A stretch of 64,000 nucleotides of DNA from CBDHDN01 sp965261585 (GTDB taxonomy: Bacteria; Pseudomonadota; Alphaproteobacteria; UBA6615). Below the pieces are notes generated by a model that was given only the letters and a program-made list of their open reading frames with translations, did no database searches and was not told where the DNA came from. Below are positions 17,381 through 26,449 of this stretch, in pieces. The stretch's first letter is position 1. Each line of letters starts with the position of its first letter. The translations under genes were made by a program, and so were the position numbers. Location: positions 226,623 to 290,622 of the forward strand of contig CBDHDN010000064.1 of NCBI GenBank assembly GCA_965261585.1, given 5' to 3'.

Positions 17381-17806
17381 TTAGTGGCCGCCACTGCCCC
17401 TGACGTAGAACAACAGCTTGTTGCCATCGAGATCCCTAGTGTATGCGCCGTAGAACTGGACAATCTGAATGACCTGGTCACCGCGATAGCGCTCGCGCGT
17501 GCCGCGCGGGCCGGGGGCGCCCTCGTCCTCCGCCCCGAGTTCGAGGGCCTTCGCATGGAGGGCATCGACCTCTTCGCTGTTGTTCACGGCGAGCGCGATC
17601 ATCGAGCCGTTGCCCCACGTTGCCGGCCTTCCGTCGAGCGGCAAATGCACCCCCAACGTCACTTCTCCGGAGGGCGCGCGCCAATGGATGGAATTCACGT
17701 TGCCAATTTCCTCCACCCGATTCGCGCCGATCTCGCCGAGAAGTGCATCGTAAAACCTCCCGGCGCGCTCAACATCATTGGTTCCCAACAAAATCCAGCC
17801 AATCAT
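17381..17806 (-). CDS. VOC-family (glyoxalase-like) protein
   Basis: 141-residue single-unit VOC protein, started at 17806 because the preceding GAAAGGAAAG is a good ribosome site and the N-terminus M-I-G-W-I-L-L-G-T-N-D-V-E-R-A-G-R-F-Y-D is standard. It contains the C-terminal R-D-L-D-G-N-K-L strand with a typical metal-binding position. Proteins of this kind bind a divalent metal and act as isomerases, dioxygenases or resistance proteins; function unassigned. The region 17191-17380 between it and the convergent PhyH gene shows nothing recognisable. Confidence 0.83.
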   Translation of the reverse strand: MIGWILLGTNDVERAGRFYDALLGEIGANRVEEIGNVNSIHWRAPSGEVTLGVHLPLDGRPATWGNGSMIALAVNNSEEVDALHAKALELGAEDEGAPGPRGTRERYRGDQVIQIVQFYGAYTRDLDGNKLLFYVRGSGGH

Positions 17807-18131
17807 TCGCTTTCCTTTCTCGAAACGTCCGCACGGCATGGCGTCCCCTGAGTCGACATCCCCGCGTCCCACCGGACACCGAATGAGCGGCATCATGGGC
17901 CAAGTCGAGCCTCACCCTACCGAAAACTGAAGTCACCGACAATTGAGGCAAGGTCTAGATTTCTCGGGGCGGCCCCCACCGCCTACCGCTATCAGGCCGC
18001 GACTGCTCGCGGGCAGGTGTGCGCGGCCCTGTCTCGGACGGTTTGTGCCGAGGCGATCCGGGCCAAGCGCGCAGAGAATTAACCCGTAGCGTCTCGTGGG
18101 ACAGGGAGGCGTCGGCTGCGCACGGCGGCGG
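17807..18131. other. Intergenic stretch without recognisable gene
   Basis: 325 bp between the VOC start and the end of the split SDR gene. No open frame with family resemblance and no repeats found by eye. Confidence 0.5.
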
Positions 18132-18206
18132 TCACCGATGCTGCTCCGCCTGATCGCGGGGCTCGAACCCGAGCTCGCGTCGGGCGTTGTCTAGAGCACA
18201 TCCGGT

Positions 18207-18893
18207 TTAGACGGAATATCCTGCATTGACGATGTAGTTTCTGCATTCGGTTGGAGAGAATTCATCGAGGGCGTTTCCAATTGCCCGCCAGAGGTCATCG
18301 ACGGTTCTGGCGCCGACCTTGCGGAGAATGGCTTTGAGCTTGGCGAAGACCTGTTCGATGGGATTGAGATCGGGGCTGTAGGGCGGCAGGTAGAGCGGGG
18401 TTGCGCCGACCGCCTCAATGGCCTCGTGTACGCCGGCGACCTTGTGGGAGGAGAGGTTGTCCATGATGACGATGTCGCCCGCGGACAGGGTCGGGACCAG
18501 GGCTTGCTGGACCCAGGCAAGGAAGCTTGCGCCGTTGATCGGGCCATCGAAAACGCAGGGCGCGGTGATCCGGTCGTGACGCAGGGCGGCAATGAACGTG
18601 GTTGTCTTCCAGTGGCCATGGGGAATGGCCGCCACCACCCGTTCGCCGCGCGGTGCCCGGCCATAACGCCGGGCCATGTTCGTCCGCGCCCAGGTCTCGT
18701 CGAGAAAGACCAGCCGTTCGGCAATCAGCCCAGGTTGCTCGTTGCGCCAAGTGGCTCGCGCCGCCGCGACGTCAGGGCGCTCCTGCTCGGCGGCGTGGGC
18801 TGTCTTTTTTTGCGACTCAGCCCCTGAGCCAGAAGAAAGTCGCCAAGCGTCGAGCGCTTCGCCTCGATCCCCTCGGCGGCCAGCAAGACGCAA
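18207..18893 (-). CDS. IS630 transposase, second frame with DDE domain (copy 1)
   Basis: Open frame of 228 codons; its true domain begins near 18810, entered by frameshift. Catalytic residues: Asp in V-F-L-D-E-T-W, Asp in I-V-I-M-D-N-L-S-S-H-K, and Glu in Y-S-P-D-L-N-P-I-E-Q-V-F near the end. These are the family's D-D-E triad. Two-frame organisation with an A7 slippery run is common in this IS630 subgroup. Confidence 0.9.
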   Translation of the reverse strand: MRLAGRRGDRGEALDAWRLSSGSGAESQKKTAHAAEQERPDVAAARATWRNEQPGLIAERLVFLDETWARTNMARRYGRAPRGERVVAAIPHGHWKTTTFIAALRHDRITAPCVFDGPINGASFLAWVQQALVPTLSAGDIVIMDNLSSHKVAGVHEAIEAVGATPLYLPPYSPDLNPIEQVFAKLKAILRKVGARTVDDLWRAIGNALDEFSPTECRNYIVNAGYSV

Positions 18894-19147
18894 AGCTCGT
18901 CAATGGTGATGTCGCAATTCTCCATCACCAGAGCCCGAATGCGATCGCCATGGGGAGCCAGTTTCGATTTCTTCCAGCCACCGTATTTGTCGGCTTTGAT
19001 CGTGCCCCGCTGCTTCCAACGCTGCATCAGCTTCACAACAAAGCTGATGCTCACATCAAATTGCTTCGCCGCCGCATTGCGAGAGGTCCCCGATTCAACA
19101 ACTCGAACAACTCGTTCACGAAGATCTTCCGAATAAGGTCGTGTCAT
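18725..19147 (-). CDS. IS630 transposase, first frame (copy 1)
   Basis: 141-residue N-terminal half starting M-T-R-P-Y-S-E-D-L-R-E-R-V-V, a helix-turn-helix (N-A-A-A-K-Q-F-D-V-S) followed by a second winged-helix DNA-binding part with W-K-K-S-K-L-A-P-H-G-D-R-I. The useful homology ends at S-R-K-K-R; there a run of seven adenines (complement of 18805-18811) would allow a -1 slip into the second frame that holds the catalytic domain. Confidence 0.88.
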   Translation of the reverse strand: MTRPYSEDLRERVVRVVESGTSRNAAAKQFDVSISFVVKLMQRWKQRGTIKADKYGGWKKSKLAPHGDRIRALVMENCDITIDELCVLLAAEGIEAKRSTLGDFLLAQGLSRKKRQPTPPSRSALTSRRREPLGATSNLG

Positions 19148-19936
19148 CCATGGCTGGCCTCCTTTAACCCAGCTCATAGCTTGAATCACTTTTTGCGACC
19201 CTTGGGAATCCCCTTTTTGATTCTGTCTATGCCGGACCCGCTCTAGACTTCGGTAGCTCCACTTGTTGTCCGAGACTGCGTAGAAGGTCGCGAACTTCAG
19301 GCTCTGGGGTGCGTCGATGCACCGCTGGACCATCTGGGCGATGTCCCTCTGGCTACACCAGATTGAGAACTCCCGTGTCGAGGTTGGCCGGTCCGCTTGG
19401 TTGACCATGCCGATGCGGAGGCAGATCATCGAGAGGCCCCACGCATCCGAGAAGTGGCGGGCCAGGGCCTCACCCCACAACTTGCTGCACCCATAGAGGC
19501 CGCTCGGGCGGACCACCGACGCATCCAGCTTCTCCCAACGGGTAACCTCGTCGTAGCGCCCTTCCACCAGGGCCCGGTAAGGCATCTCCCTTTCCGAATC
19601 GCTGACGGCGGCACCGCTGCTGGCCGATATGATTCTCTTCACCCCAGCGTTCCTGGCGGCCTCGAACACGTTGTAGGTGCCGACGATGTTGTGGGGAAGC
19701 ACCTCTTCCCAGGTGGCATCGCCTTTGGCCATCGCCGCCAGGTGGACCACCACGTCCACCCCCTCGAAGGCAGGCCGAATGGCCTCCAGATCGGCGATGT
19801 CCGCTTGGAAACAGGGGACCCCTGCTACGCTCCTCCGGCTCAGAGCACTAAGGGCGTACGAGTCCCCCAACTCCCTTTGGCATACCTGGCCGATGAGTCC
19901 ACTCATGCCGGTAATCAGAACCCTTTTCTTGCTCAT

Positions 19937-20245
19937 ACGATCGATCCCGTTCTGGCCCTTCGGCTGCATAGCAATTGTAGGGGCGTGAGGCATCGCCCCA
20001 CAATGGCCCGCACGGCAGCGCCGCGTAAGCGTACACGGGCACCGGGCGACGATGGTAGCAGGGCGCCGGCCCGCCCTTCACCGCAAGTAGACACTCAGGC
20101 CGACGAATGGGCTACCCGTCGGACTGTATGCAAGGATGCCACTCTCAATGACGAAAAAACCTGAGAATAATAATTGACACCTGTCAAGGCTGACCAAAAA
20201 ATTAGCAGTCTGCCGGCCCGGCGGTCGCGCGTACTGGAGATGGTG
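19937..20245. other. Intergenic region with promoter/operator of reductase gene
   Basis: About 300 bp between divergently oriented split genes. Apart from the palindrome at 20174 and AT-rich sequence around it, no features were seen. Confidence 0.5.
20174..20187 (+). promoter_or_regulatory. TTGACA-CC-TGTCAA inverted repeat (operator candidate)
   Basis: Perfect 6-bp arms separated by CC, about 60 bp before the start of the ketopantoate-reductase-like gene, within an AT-rich patch. The left arm equals a consensus -35 hexamer. The symmetry and size resemble GntR-family operators, but no regulator gene lies nearby. Confidence 0.5.
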
Positions 20246-20743
20246 ATGTACGAAAACCCTACCCTCGCCGTTGTCGGCGCCGGTGCCATGGGTAGCTTGT
20301 TCGGCGGTTTGCTCGCCGAGGGCGGGCTCGACGTGACCCTGGTCGACGTGTGGCAGGAGCATGTCGACAACATAAACCGCGACGGCTTGAAGATCGTAGG
20401 TTATGGCGGTGATCGCTTTGTCCCGGTCAAGGCGACGACACGGCCTGAGGCCCTGGCGCCGGTTGACACAGTGTTCGTGCAGTGCAAGGCAGGTTACACC
20501 AGGGATGCAATCGCAGGTGCAGCCAATCTCATCGGCGACCACACGGCCGTCATCTCCTTCCAGAACGGTCTCGACAATGAAGAACTCCTGGCCGAGCTGA
20601 TCGGCGAGGAGAAGGTGCTCGGCGGGCTGACCGCGCAAGGCGCCAGCATGGACGGGCCGGGCATCGTGCGAAACTACGCCGACCTGCCGTCACACATCGG
20701 CGAAATGCGCGGCGGCTTGAGCGACCGTGTCACAGGTCTTTCA

Positions 20744-22400
20744 CCCCGCATTTCCCAAGTGACCGCTTCGCCTGATGCCTGATTGGCACGATTCTGCTAT
20801 AAGAATCACTGGCTTGAGGGTGTCGGAGGGCAGCTCGGATGCGGAACCCGGAGGGTGAATCGGATCATGGGCCACTCCGGCCCCTTTTCGACCGCCGCCT
20901 GAAACTGGAGTTCCACGGATCGCGGGTGACCTCCGACGCGGGGTTGCTCGCTTATCGCGAACTGGACGACGCGCTCGGGCTGACCGCACTGGCGGGCGGC
21001 GTGCTCGCGGATAGCCGCACGGGCAGGAACAGCTGGCACGGCATCGTCAGTCTCCTTCGCCAGTCCGTCTATGGGCGTCTCGCCGGCTACGAGGATGTCA
21101 ACGACGCCGACCGGCTCGGGCGTGATCCCGCGATGCGCTGGATCGTCGGCGGCAAGGCGGTCGAGCGCGGCGGGGCATCGACCAGCCAGATGGGGCGGTT
21201 CGAGACCGAGCTGCTGGCGAACAACGAGAACCTCGCGGCCCTTGCGGACCTGTCGGGGATGTGGATCGACCGGGTTCACGACCACGATCCGCCGAGGCGC
21301 GTGGTGCTCGACATGGACAGCTCCGTCAGCCCGACATTCGGTGAGCAGGAGAGCACGGCCTATAACGGCCACTTCGGCTGCACCTGTTATCACCCGCTGT
21401 TCGTGTTCAACCAGTTCGGCGACCTGGAGCGTTGCGCGCTGCGCCCCGGCAACGTGCACAGCGCCCACGGATGGCGTGATGTCCTGGTACCGGTGGTCGA
21501 ACGTTACAAGGAACGAGCCATCCGCCTCTACTTCCGCGGCGATGCGGCCTTCGCCTCACCGGAGATCTACGACTACCTCGAAGCCGAAGGCATGCTCTAC
21601 GCCATCCGGCTGCCCGCCAACAAGGTGCTGCAAGAGAGCATCGCTCATCTCCTGAAGCGCCCCGTCGGCAGGCCGCCCAAGGACGTGCGCCGGTATCATG
21701 CCAGCTTCAGTTATCAGGCCGGAACCTGGGACAAGCCCCGCCGCGTCGTCGCCAAGGTCGAGTGGCATCCGGGTGAGTTGTACCCGCGGGTCGGGTTCAT
21801 TGTCACCAACCTGGGCCGTCCCGCCGAGCGGGTGGTTGCGTTCTACAATCAGCGCGGCACGGCTGAGCAATGGATCAAGGAGGGCAAAAACGCGATCCGG
21901 TGGACACGCCTGTCGTGCCGCAGGTTCGACCACAATGCCGTTCGCCTCCAGCTTCACGCGCTCGCCTACAACCTCGGCAACTTCATGCGCACCCTCGCGC
22001 TGCCCGATGCCGTGGAACAGTGGTCACTGACCAGCCTGCGAGAAAAGCTCATCAAGATCGGAGCGAAGATCGTGCGCCACGGGCGCTACGTCACGTTCCA
22101 GATGGCCGAGGTTGTCATTCCTCGTGACCTATTCGCCGACATCCTGCGCCGTATCGACCGGCTCAGACCGCCGCCAGCCCCGGCATGAGCGACGGCGCCC
22201 CGTTCCTTCGCGTCGCCGCCGACAGGATCGGTGCGCCCGGATCGCCGGCAAAAATGCCATTCCGCGCCACCAACGCCGCCAATTGGTCCTCAATCATCCG
22301 GATCGGCGCGAAGATGGCCGTCATTCGAAGGCAAATTGCACGTCGCGCGGTTTCCAGCCACACTCAACGGGCTGGGAAGGTTCCATCTGGGGAATCCCGG
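20744..22400 (+). mobile_element. IS1380-family element, copy b
   Basis: 1657-bp element bounded by CCCCGCATTTCCCA (20744-20757) and the imperfect complement TGGGGAATCCCGG ending at 22400, with 4-bp target duplicates TTCA (20740-20743 and 22401-22404). The boundaries were found by requiring the host reading frame to close. Confidence 0.88.
20839..22188 (+). CDS. IS1380-family transposase (copy b)
   Basis: 449-residue DDE transposase with V-T-S-D-A-G-L-L-A-Y-R-E near the N-terminus, first Asp in V-L-D-M-D-S-S-V-S-P followed by Y-N-G-H-F-G-C-T-C-Y-H-P, second Asp in F-R-G-D-A-A-F-A-S-P and last Glu in Y-N-Q-R-G-T-A-E-Q-W-I-K-E. Belongs to a different IS1380 branch from copies a and c. Intact. 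Confidence 0.91.
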   Translation: MRNPEGESDHGPLRPLFDRRLKLEFHGSRVTSDAGLLAYRELDDALGLTALAGGVLADSRTGRNSWHGIVSLLRQSVYGRLAGYEDVNDADRLGRDPAMRWIVGGKAVERGGASTSQMGRFETELLANNENLAALADLSGMWIDRVHDHDPPRRVVLDMDSSVSPTFGEQESTAYNGHFGCTCYHPLFVFNQFGDLERCALRPGNVHSAHGWRDVLVPVVERYKERAIRLYFRGDAAFASPEIYDYLEAEGMLYAIRLPANKVLQESIAHLLKRPVGRPPKDVRRYHASFSYQAGTWDKPRRVVAKVEWHPGELYPRVGFIVTNLGRPAERVVAFYNQRGTAEQWIKEGKNAIRWTRLSCRRFDHNAVRLQLHALAYNLGNFMRTLALPDAVEQWSLTSLREKLIKIGAKIVRHGRYVTFQMAEVVIPRDLFADILRRIDRLRPPPAPA

Positions 22401-22962
22401 TTCACATGTATTCACCAAGCACGGCCTGCGGACGGAGCCGAGCGCCGATATTCGTCTCGATATTTGGAAGAAGTTGATGGCGAACGTCGGTTTGGATCCC
22501 ACATCCGGGGTCACGAACTTGCCGATCAGGCGGGTTATGGCGGTACCCGCAATGCGCGAAACGATTTTTGCCGCCATTGACGAAGCTGCGACGGTGGGCC
22601 GGAAAGTTGGTGTCGCTATTGATATCAATGAGGCCCGCGAAGTCCTCTTGCAAATCACCGGAAAGGGCGGCACGGGTGAGAACAAGTCGTCACTGTGCAA
22701 TGATATCCTAGGTTGTCGTCAGACGGAGGTCGACTTCATCAACGGTGCGATCGTCCGGCTGGGGGCGGAGCATGGCGTGCCGACCCCGGTCAACAAGACA
22801 TTGGTCGCGGCGGTGAAGGCTCTGGAAAGCCACTATCTGGCCTGAGGCCGCGAACGTTATCGTTTTGCGGAAGGGCGCAGCCTGGGTCGAACAGGGACGA
22901 CCGGTCGTGCTGCCGTACCCCCGGCGATCAAGGCCTTCATCTCCGGCATCGTCCGAACCTCC

Positions 22963-24612
22963 TCACCGAACCTTCTCGCTGCTGCTGGCCCCAAGCGGGC
23001 TCCTTCGACGTTCGTAGACACCCTTGATCAGATCGCTCGCCTTCTCCCCGATCATGATCGCCGCCGCATTAGTGTTGGAGCTGATCAAGCTAGGCATGAT
23101 CGAGGAGTCGCAGACGCGAAGACCATCGACGTTGCCGACGCGCAAGCATGGATCGACCACCGCCATCTCGTCCGTCCCCATCCGGCACGTCCCGACCGGA
23201 TGATAGGCGGTTCGGCCATGGGCCTTCACATAGGCGGCGCACTCCGCATCCGATCGCACCCGATCGCCGGGATAGTGCTCTCGTCCCCCGACCGTCTCGA
23301 AGGCCCTTTGGCCCATGATGGCGCGCATCAGCTTGAAGCCCCGGATCGACATGTCGAGGTCGTAGGGATCAGCGAGATAGTTGGGATCGATCAAGGGCGC
23401 CGCCGCCGGATCGGCGCTTTGCAGCCTGACGCTGCCCCGGCTCCTTGGCCGTAGAAAGTAGGTGTTGAGGGTGCAGCCCGAGCCCGTCGGCACCGGGGGC
23501 ACGCCCGGCTCGAGCCCCGCCGCGGGGAGGAAATGAAACTGGGTGTCGGGGGTCTTTGAGCTTTCGTCCGCATACCAGAACGCCCCGCCCTCGACGATGG
23601 TCGACGCCACCGGCCCCGTCCCGAAGATGTGGTATTGCAGCCCGGCCCAAAGCATCCGGTGCCAGGTCCGATATTTGTCGAGGCCCCGCGAGGGGTCGAC
23701 CCCGTAGACGATGTCGACGTCCAAATGATCCTGCAAGTTCCCGCCGACTCCCGGGAGGTCCGAGATGATCTCGACACCGTGCGCGCGGAGGTGATCGGCG
23801 GGACCGATGCCCGAAAGCATCAGGAGCTTGGGCGAGCCGATGGCGCCCGCGGCCAGGATGATCTCCTGCCCGGCGCTGGCTTGCTTCGCCCGACCGTGGT
23901 CGAGATAGTCCAGGCCGACGGCGCGGCGGTTCTCGAAGCGGATGCGGGTCACCAGGCAGCCCGTCCGTACCGTGAGGTTGGCGCGGTGGCGCGCGGGGCC
24001 CAGATAGCCGGTCGCCGTCGAGCACCGCCGCTGGCCGCGTGTCGTCGTCTGATAGATGCCGGCGCCAGCTTGGGTCTTGCCGTTGAAATCGGCGGTATAG
24101 GGTATGCCGGCTTCTTGGCAGGCCTGGACGAAGATCTTGGTGAGCCCGTCGGGCGCCATCGTCGAGACGCCCTGCGGACCACCGACCCCATGATATCCAT
24201 CGGCCAGGATGTCGTTGTCTTCCGACTTCAGGAAATAGGGCTGGACCTCCTTGAAGGACCAGCCACGGCAGCCCTCGTCGCGAGACCACCTGTCGTAATC
24301 CCCGGGACAGCCGCGCGTGAAGACCTGGCCGTTTACCGAGCTGCCGCCACCGATCACGCGACCCTGCAGGAACAGCATCTTCCGATCACCGGCATGTCGT
24401 TGCGGCGTGGTCCGGTAGTTCCAGGTGAGATCGCCGCCGTAGAGCTTAAACAGCCCCGCCGGCCGATGGATGTTGGGATTCCGATCGGCCGGGCCGGCTT
24501 CGAGCAGAAGCACGCGCGCGTCCGCCATCTCGCTCAGTCGACACGCGATCACCGCACCGGCCGCCCCGGCACCGACGATGATGTAGTCAAAGGCTTGCAT
24601 GGTCGGAGACAT
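22963..24612 (-). CDS. GMC-family FAD oxidoreductase
   Basis: 549-residue glucose-methanol-choline oxidoreductase. Start taken at 24612 (M-S-P-T-M-Q-A-F); Met at 24600 is an equally good alternative since neither has a strong ribosome site. FAD-binding Y-I-I-V-G-A-G-A-A-G at about residue 9, E-A-G-P near 40, the GMC signature 1 region G-R-V-I-G-G-G-S-S-V-N-G near 85 and signature 2 G-S-P-K-L-L-M-L-S-G-I-G-P near 265. The catalytic His is in A-Y-H-P-V-G-T-C-R-M-G near 475; the partner position in S-S-N-T-N-A-A is Asn, as in alcohol-type members. It oxidises an alcohol, aldehyde or sugar; substrate unknown. Convergent with the reductase gene to its left and divergent from the Gfo/Idh gene at 24843. 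Confidence 0.9.
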   Translation of the reverse strand: MSPTMQAFDYIIVGAGAAGAVIACRLSEMADARVLLLEAGPADRNPNIHRPAGLFKLYGGDLTWNYRTTPQRHAGDRKMLFLQGRVIGGGSSVNGQVFTRGCPGDYDRWSRDEGCRGWSFKEVQPYFLKSEDNDILADGYHGVGGPQGVSTMAPDGLTKIFVQACQEAGIPYTADFNGKTQAGAGIYQTTTRGQRRCSTATGYLGPARHRANLTVRTGCLVTRIRFENRRAVGLDYLDHGRAKQASAGQEIILAAGAIGSPKLLMLSGIGPADHLRAHGVEIISDLPGVGGNLQDHLDVDIVYGVDPSRGLDKYRTWHRMLWAGLQYHIFGTGPVASTIVEGGAFWYADESSKTPDTQFHFLPAAGLEPGVPPVPTGSGCTLNTYFLRPRSRGSVRLQSADPAAAPLIDPNYLADPYDLDMSIRGFKLMRAIMGQRAFETVGGREHYPGDRVRSDAECAAYVKAHGRTAYHPVGTCRMGTDEMAVVDPCLRVGNVDGLRVCDSSIMPSLISSNTNAAAIMIGEKASDLIKGVYERRRSPLGASSSEKVR

Positions 24613-24842
24613 ACCTAACGGACGGCGCCGAGCGTCAATGCTCGAACGAGATAGCGCTGAAAGAGCCATTGGAATACGATCGGTGGCAGGGTGGCCGGTG
24701 TGGCGGCGGTGCCCAAAGCGGGGCACTTTCGGTGTCGTGCAAGCTGGCCATCGATGGTGCACCTCCCGTGCGCGAGTCCCGGGAGTTTGCCCGCGGGATG
24801 CCGGCATATTGTGTAGCAACTGCCAGTCACGAGGAGACGCGC

Positions 24843-25835
24843 ATGCATTTTGCCCTGTTCGGCGCCGGCCGGGTCGGATGGGTTCACGCCCAAAACATCG
24901 CGAATCACCCCGATGCCGCGTTGAGTCACGTCTACGACGTCGATAGCGCAGCTTCGGAGCGGGTCGTCGAGGCTCTGGGCGGGAGGGTAGCGGAAACTCC
25001 AGACGAGATCTGGAACGCTGACAGTGTCGATGCGGTCCTCATCGCCTCATCGACCAACACCCACGTCGACCTGCTGCGTGGGGCGATCCGCGCGGGGAAG
25101 GCCGTCTACTGCGAGAAGCCCATCGACCTCAATCTGGCCAAAGCGAAGACGTTGGCGGAGGAGGCGCGCGGCACCGACGTACCTGTGTTCATCGGCTTTC
25201 GCCGGCGCTTCCTGCCGGAGCTCCAGGCGATCCACGAGCGCATCCGCGGTGGCGACATTGGTCAGGTGGAAGTCGTACACATCATTGCCCGCGACTCCCA
25301 GCCGCCGCCGCTCGAGTACGTCAAGGTGTCCGGCGGCCTCCTGCGCGACATGACCGTTCACTCCCTGGACCTTCTCTGCTGGTTGACGGGCGAGGCTCCG
25401 GTCGAGGTGCATGCGAGCGGTGCGTGTCTCGTGGACCCCGAAATCGGCCAGGCCGGCGACATCGACACCGTCATGGTCACGCTGAAGATGCCGGGCGGCG
25501 CGCTCTGCCAGATCACCAACGGCCGCCGTTCGGCTTTCGGCGCTCACGAGCGGGTCGAGGTCTATGGCGCGCTCGGGTTGCTCCAGTGGGATCCCGGTCA
25601 CGAAAGACAGGTCGCCCACGCGACGCACGCGGGGGTCACGCTGAGCCGCGCAGAGCCCGACTCCACATACATCAGACAGGAGACATTCGCGGCGGCACTC
25701 GATACGTTCATCCGCAGCGTCCAGTCCGGCGAAGCGGTTGCCCCATCGCTGGCGGACGGCTTGCGGGCCCAGATCATCGCCGACGCGGCAACCGAGTCGC
25801 TCGCATCCAGCCGACCGGTTACGATCGCCTACTGA
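24843..25835 (+). CDS. Gfo/Idh/MocA oxidoreductase (inositol-2-dehydrogenase-like)
   Basis: 330-residue NAD(P)-dependent dehydrogenase. The start at 24843 follows GAGGAG and gives the Rossmann motif F-A-L-F-G-A-G-R-V-G directly at the N-terminus. The E-K-P motif with catalytic Lys is in Y-C-E-K-P-I-D near residue 95; R-D-M-T-V-H-S-L-D-L near 175 provides the Asp-x-x-x-His pair characteristic of inositol dehydrogenases (IdhA/IolG). Family knowledge suggests oxidation of myo-inositol or a related polyol to its keto form; an IolD-like enzyme encoded at 50442 fits the same pathway. A second, truncated member follows directly. Confidence 0.82.
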   Translation: MHFALFGAGRVGWVHAQNIANHPDAALSHVYDVDSAASERVVEALGGRVAETPDEIWNADSVDAVLIASSTNTHVDLLRGAIRAGKAVYCEKPIDLNLAKAKTLAEEARGTDVPVFIGFRRRFLPELQAIHERIRGGDIGQVEVVHIIARDSQPPPLEYVKVSGGLLRDMTVHSLDLLCWLTGEAPVEVHASGACLVDPEIGQAGDIDTVMVTLKMPGGALCQITNGRRSAFGAHERVEVYGALGLLQWDPGHERQVAHATHAGVTLSRAEPDSTYIRQETFAAALDTFIRSVQSGEAVAPSLADGLRAQIIADAATESLASSRPVTIAY

Positions 25836-25881
25836 CTGCCTCGGGTACCTGAACATATCCGGTGGAGATGCGAAGGAAACG

Positions 25882-26050
25882 GTGCGCGTGGGGCTCATCG
25901 ACGCTGGCTTCATGGGCAAGTGCCACGCGAACGCCTTCCGATCGGCGCCGGGCTTGTTCGACCTTCCCGTCGTCCCCCAACTCGATTTGCCAGCGGACGC
26001 GGACGACGAGACGAGCCGCCGATCAGCGGCCGCGCTCGCGTTTGGTTTTG
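25882..26050 (+). pseudogene. Gfo/Idh/MocA 5' fragment
   Basis: A GTG at 25882 with AAGGAAA in front begins V-R-V-G-L-I-D-A-G-F-M-G-K-C-H-A-N-A-F, the N-terminal Rossmann motif of another Gfo/Idh enzyme, and the match continues for about 55 residues to A-A-A-L-A-F-G-F. The rest (about 300 residues) is missing; sequence after 26050 is unrelated and leads to a MITE-like repeat, suggesting loss through rearrangement. Confidence 0.75.
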
Positions 26051-26161
26051 TGCATATTGGCCGCTTCGCAGGTGCGTTTAGAGATCTGTTTGGCGAACGG
26101 CCATCCGATATTTTGAATTCGCAAGACCGGCCGAACTCCGAGAAGCACTAGGTTTCAGCTC

Positions 26162-26270
26162 CTAGTGCACAGATCCAGACAAATGATTCACCGTGCGCTG
26201 GAGCAACCCGTTGTTTTGTATTCGGAATCAGATTTCCACGGTGACGGCTCTGACTGAGTCGGTGCACTAG
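26162..26270. repeat. MITE-like repeat, copy 1
   Basis: 109 bp bounded by CTAGTGCAC and GTGCACTAG, terminal inverted repeats that include a TA as in IS630-related MITEs. Non-coding. A second copy, reverse-complemented and 5 bp shorter (lacking one TTTTG), is at 32818-32921. Confidence 0.85.
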
Positions 26271-26449
26271 CGTGTACAATGTATCCTACATGATGGAGGG
26301 ATTGCGCCCACGGAATCGACCCGGCCGAACACACCGGGGGGATCCACACATCTAGGCCGCTAGCAACGGCCGGTGGTCGACGCAAAGGCGACCCGTAACC
26401 GATCGGGGCCACATTGCCCGGCGTGACATGGCTCGACCTGGGAGTTCGG

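Larger units (their letters stand above)
18192..19245 (-). mobile_element. IS630-family element copy 1
   Basis: Body 18194-19243 (1050 bp) between TA dinucleotides (18192-18193, 19244-19245), the hallmark target duplication of IS630/Tc1 elements. Terminal repeats are GAGCACATCCGGTTTAGAC and GAGCGGGTCCGGCATAGAC. Nearly identical to the copy at 62204-63257, which lies in the opposite orientation. Confidence 0.93.
18132..19936 (-). pseudogene. NAD-dependent epimerase/SDR gene split by IS630
   Basis: Extended SDR related to uronate dehydrogenase / sugar epimerases. From the ATG at 19936 the protein reads M-S-K-K-R-V-L-I-T-G-M-S-G-L-I-G, a variant of the Rossmann G-x-x-G-x-x-G motif, then D-V-V-V-H-L-A-A, I-S-A-S-S-G-A and Y-G-C-S-K, where Tyr and Lys are the catalytic pair. 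At S-Y-R-S-L it is interrupted by IS630 copy 1 with a TA duplication. Beyond the IS the frame resumes as D-N-A-R-R-E-L-G-F-E-P-R-D and stops at 18132. Removing the IS and one TA restores an uninterrupted protein of about 250 residues, so this is a recent, clean knockout close to the C-terminus. Confidence 0.88.
20246..22845 (+). pseudogene. Ketopantoate reductase family gene split by IS1380
   Basis: ApbA/PanE-type NAD(P)H oxidoreductase. The N-terminal Rossmann fold L-A-V-V-G-A-G-A-M-G-S starts at 20246 after GGAG; F-V-Q-C-K-A-G-Y with the Lys position and I-S-F-Q-N-G-L-D follow. The gene is cut by IS1380 copy b between TTCA duplicates. The C-terminal helical domain resumes at 22401 as V-F-T-K-H-G-L-R-T-E, then I-W-K-K-L-M-A-N-V and H-G-V-P-T-P-V-N-K-T, ending at 22845. 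Removing the IS and one TTCA rejoins S-D-R-V-T-G-L-S to H-V-F-T-K in frame, so the original gene coded about 315 residues. PanE itself makes pantoate; this longer relative may act on another 2-oxo acid. Confidence 0.88.

Noticed and set aside
18140..18175. GGGCTCGAACCCGAG, resembling a tRNA T-arm
   Set aside because: It lies in the coding end of the split SDR gene (E-L-G-F-E-P-R) and no acceptor, D-arm or anticodon arm can be drawn around it.
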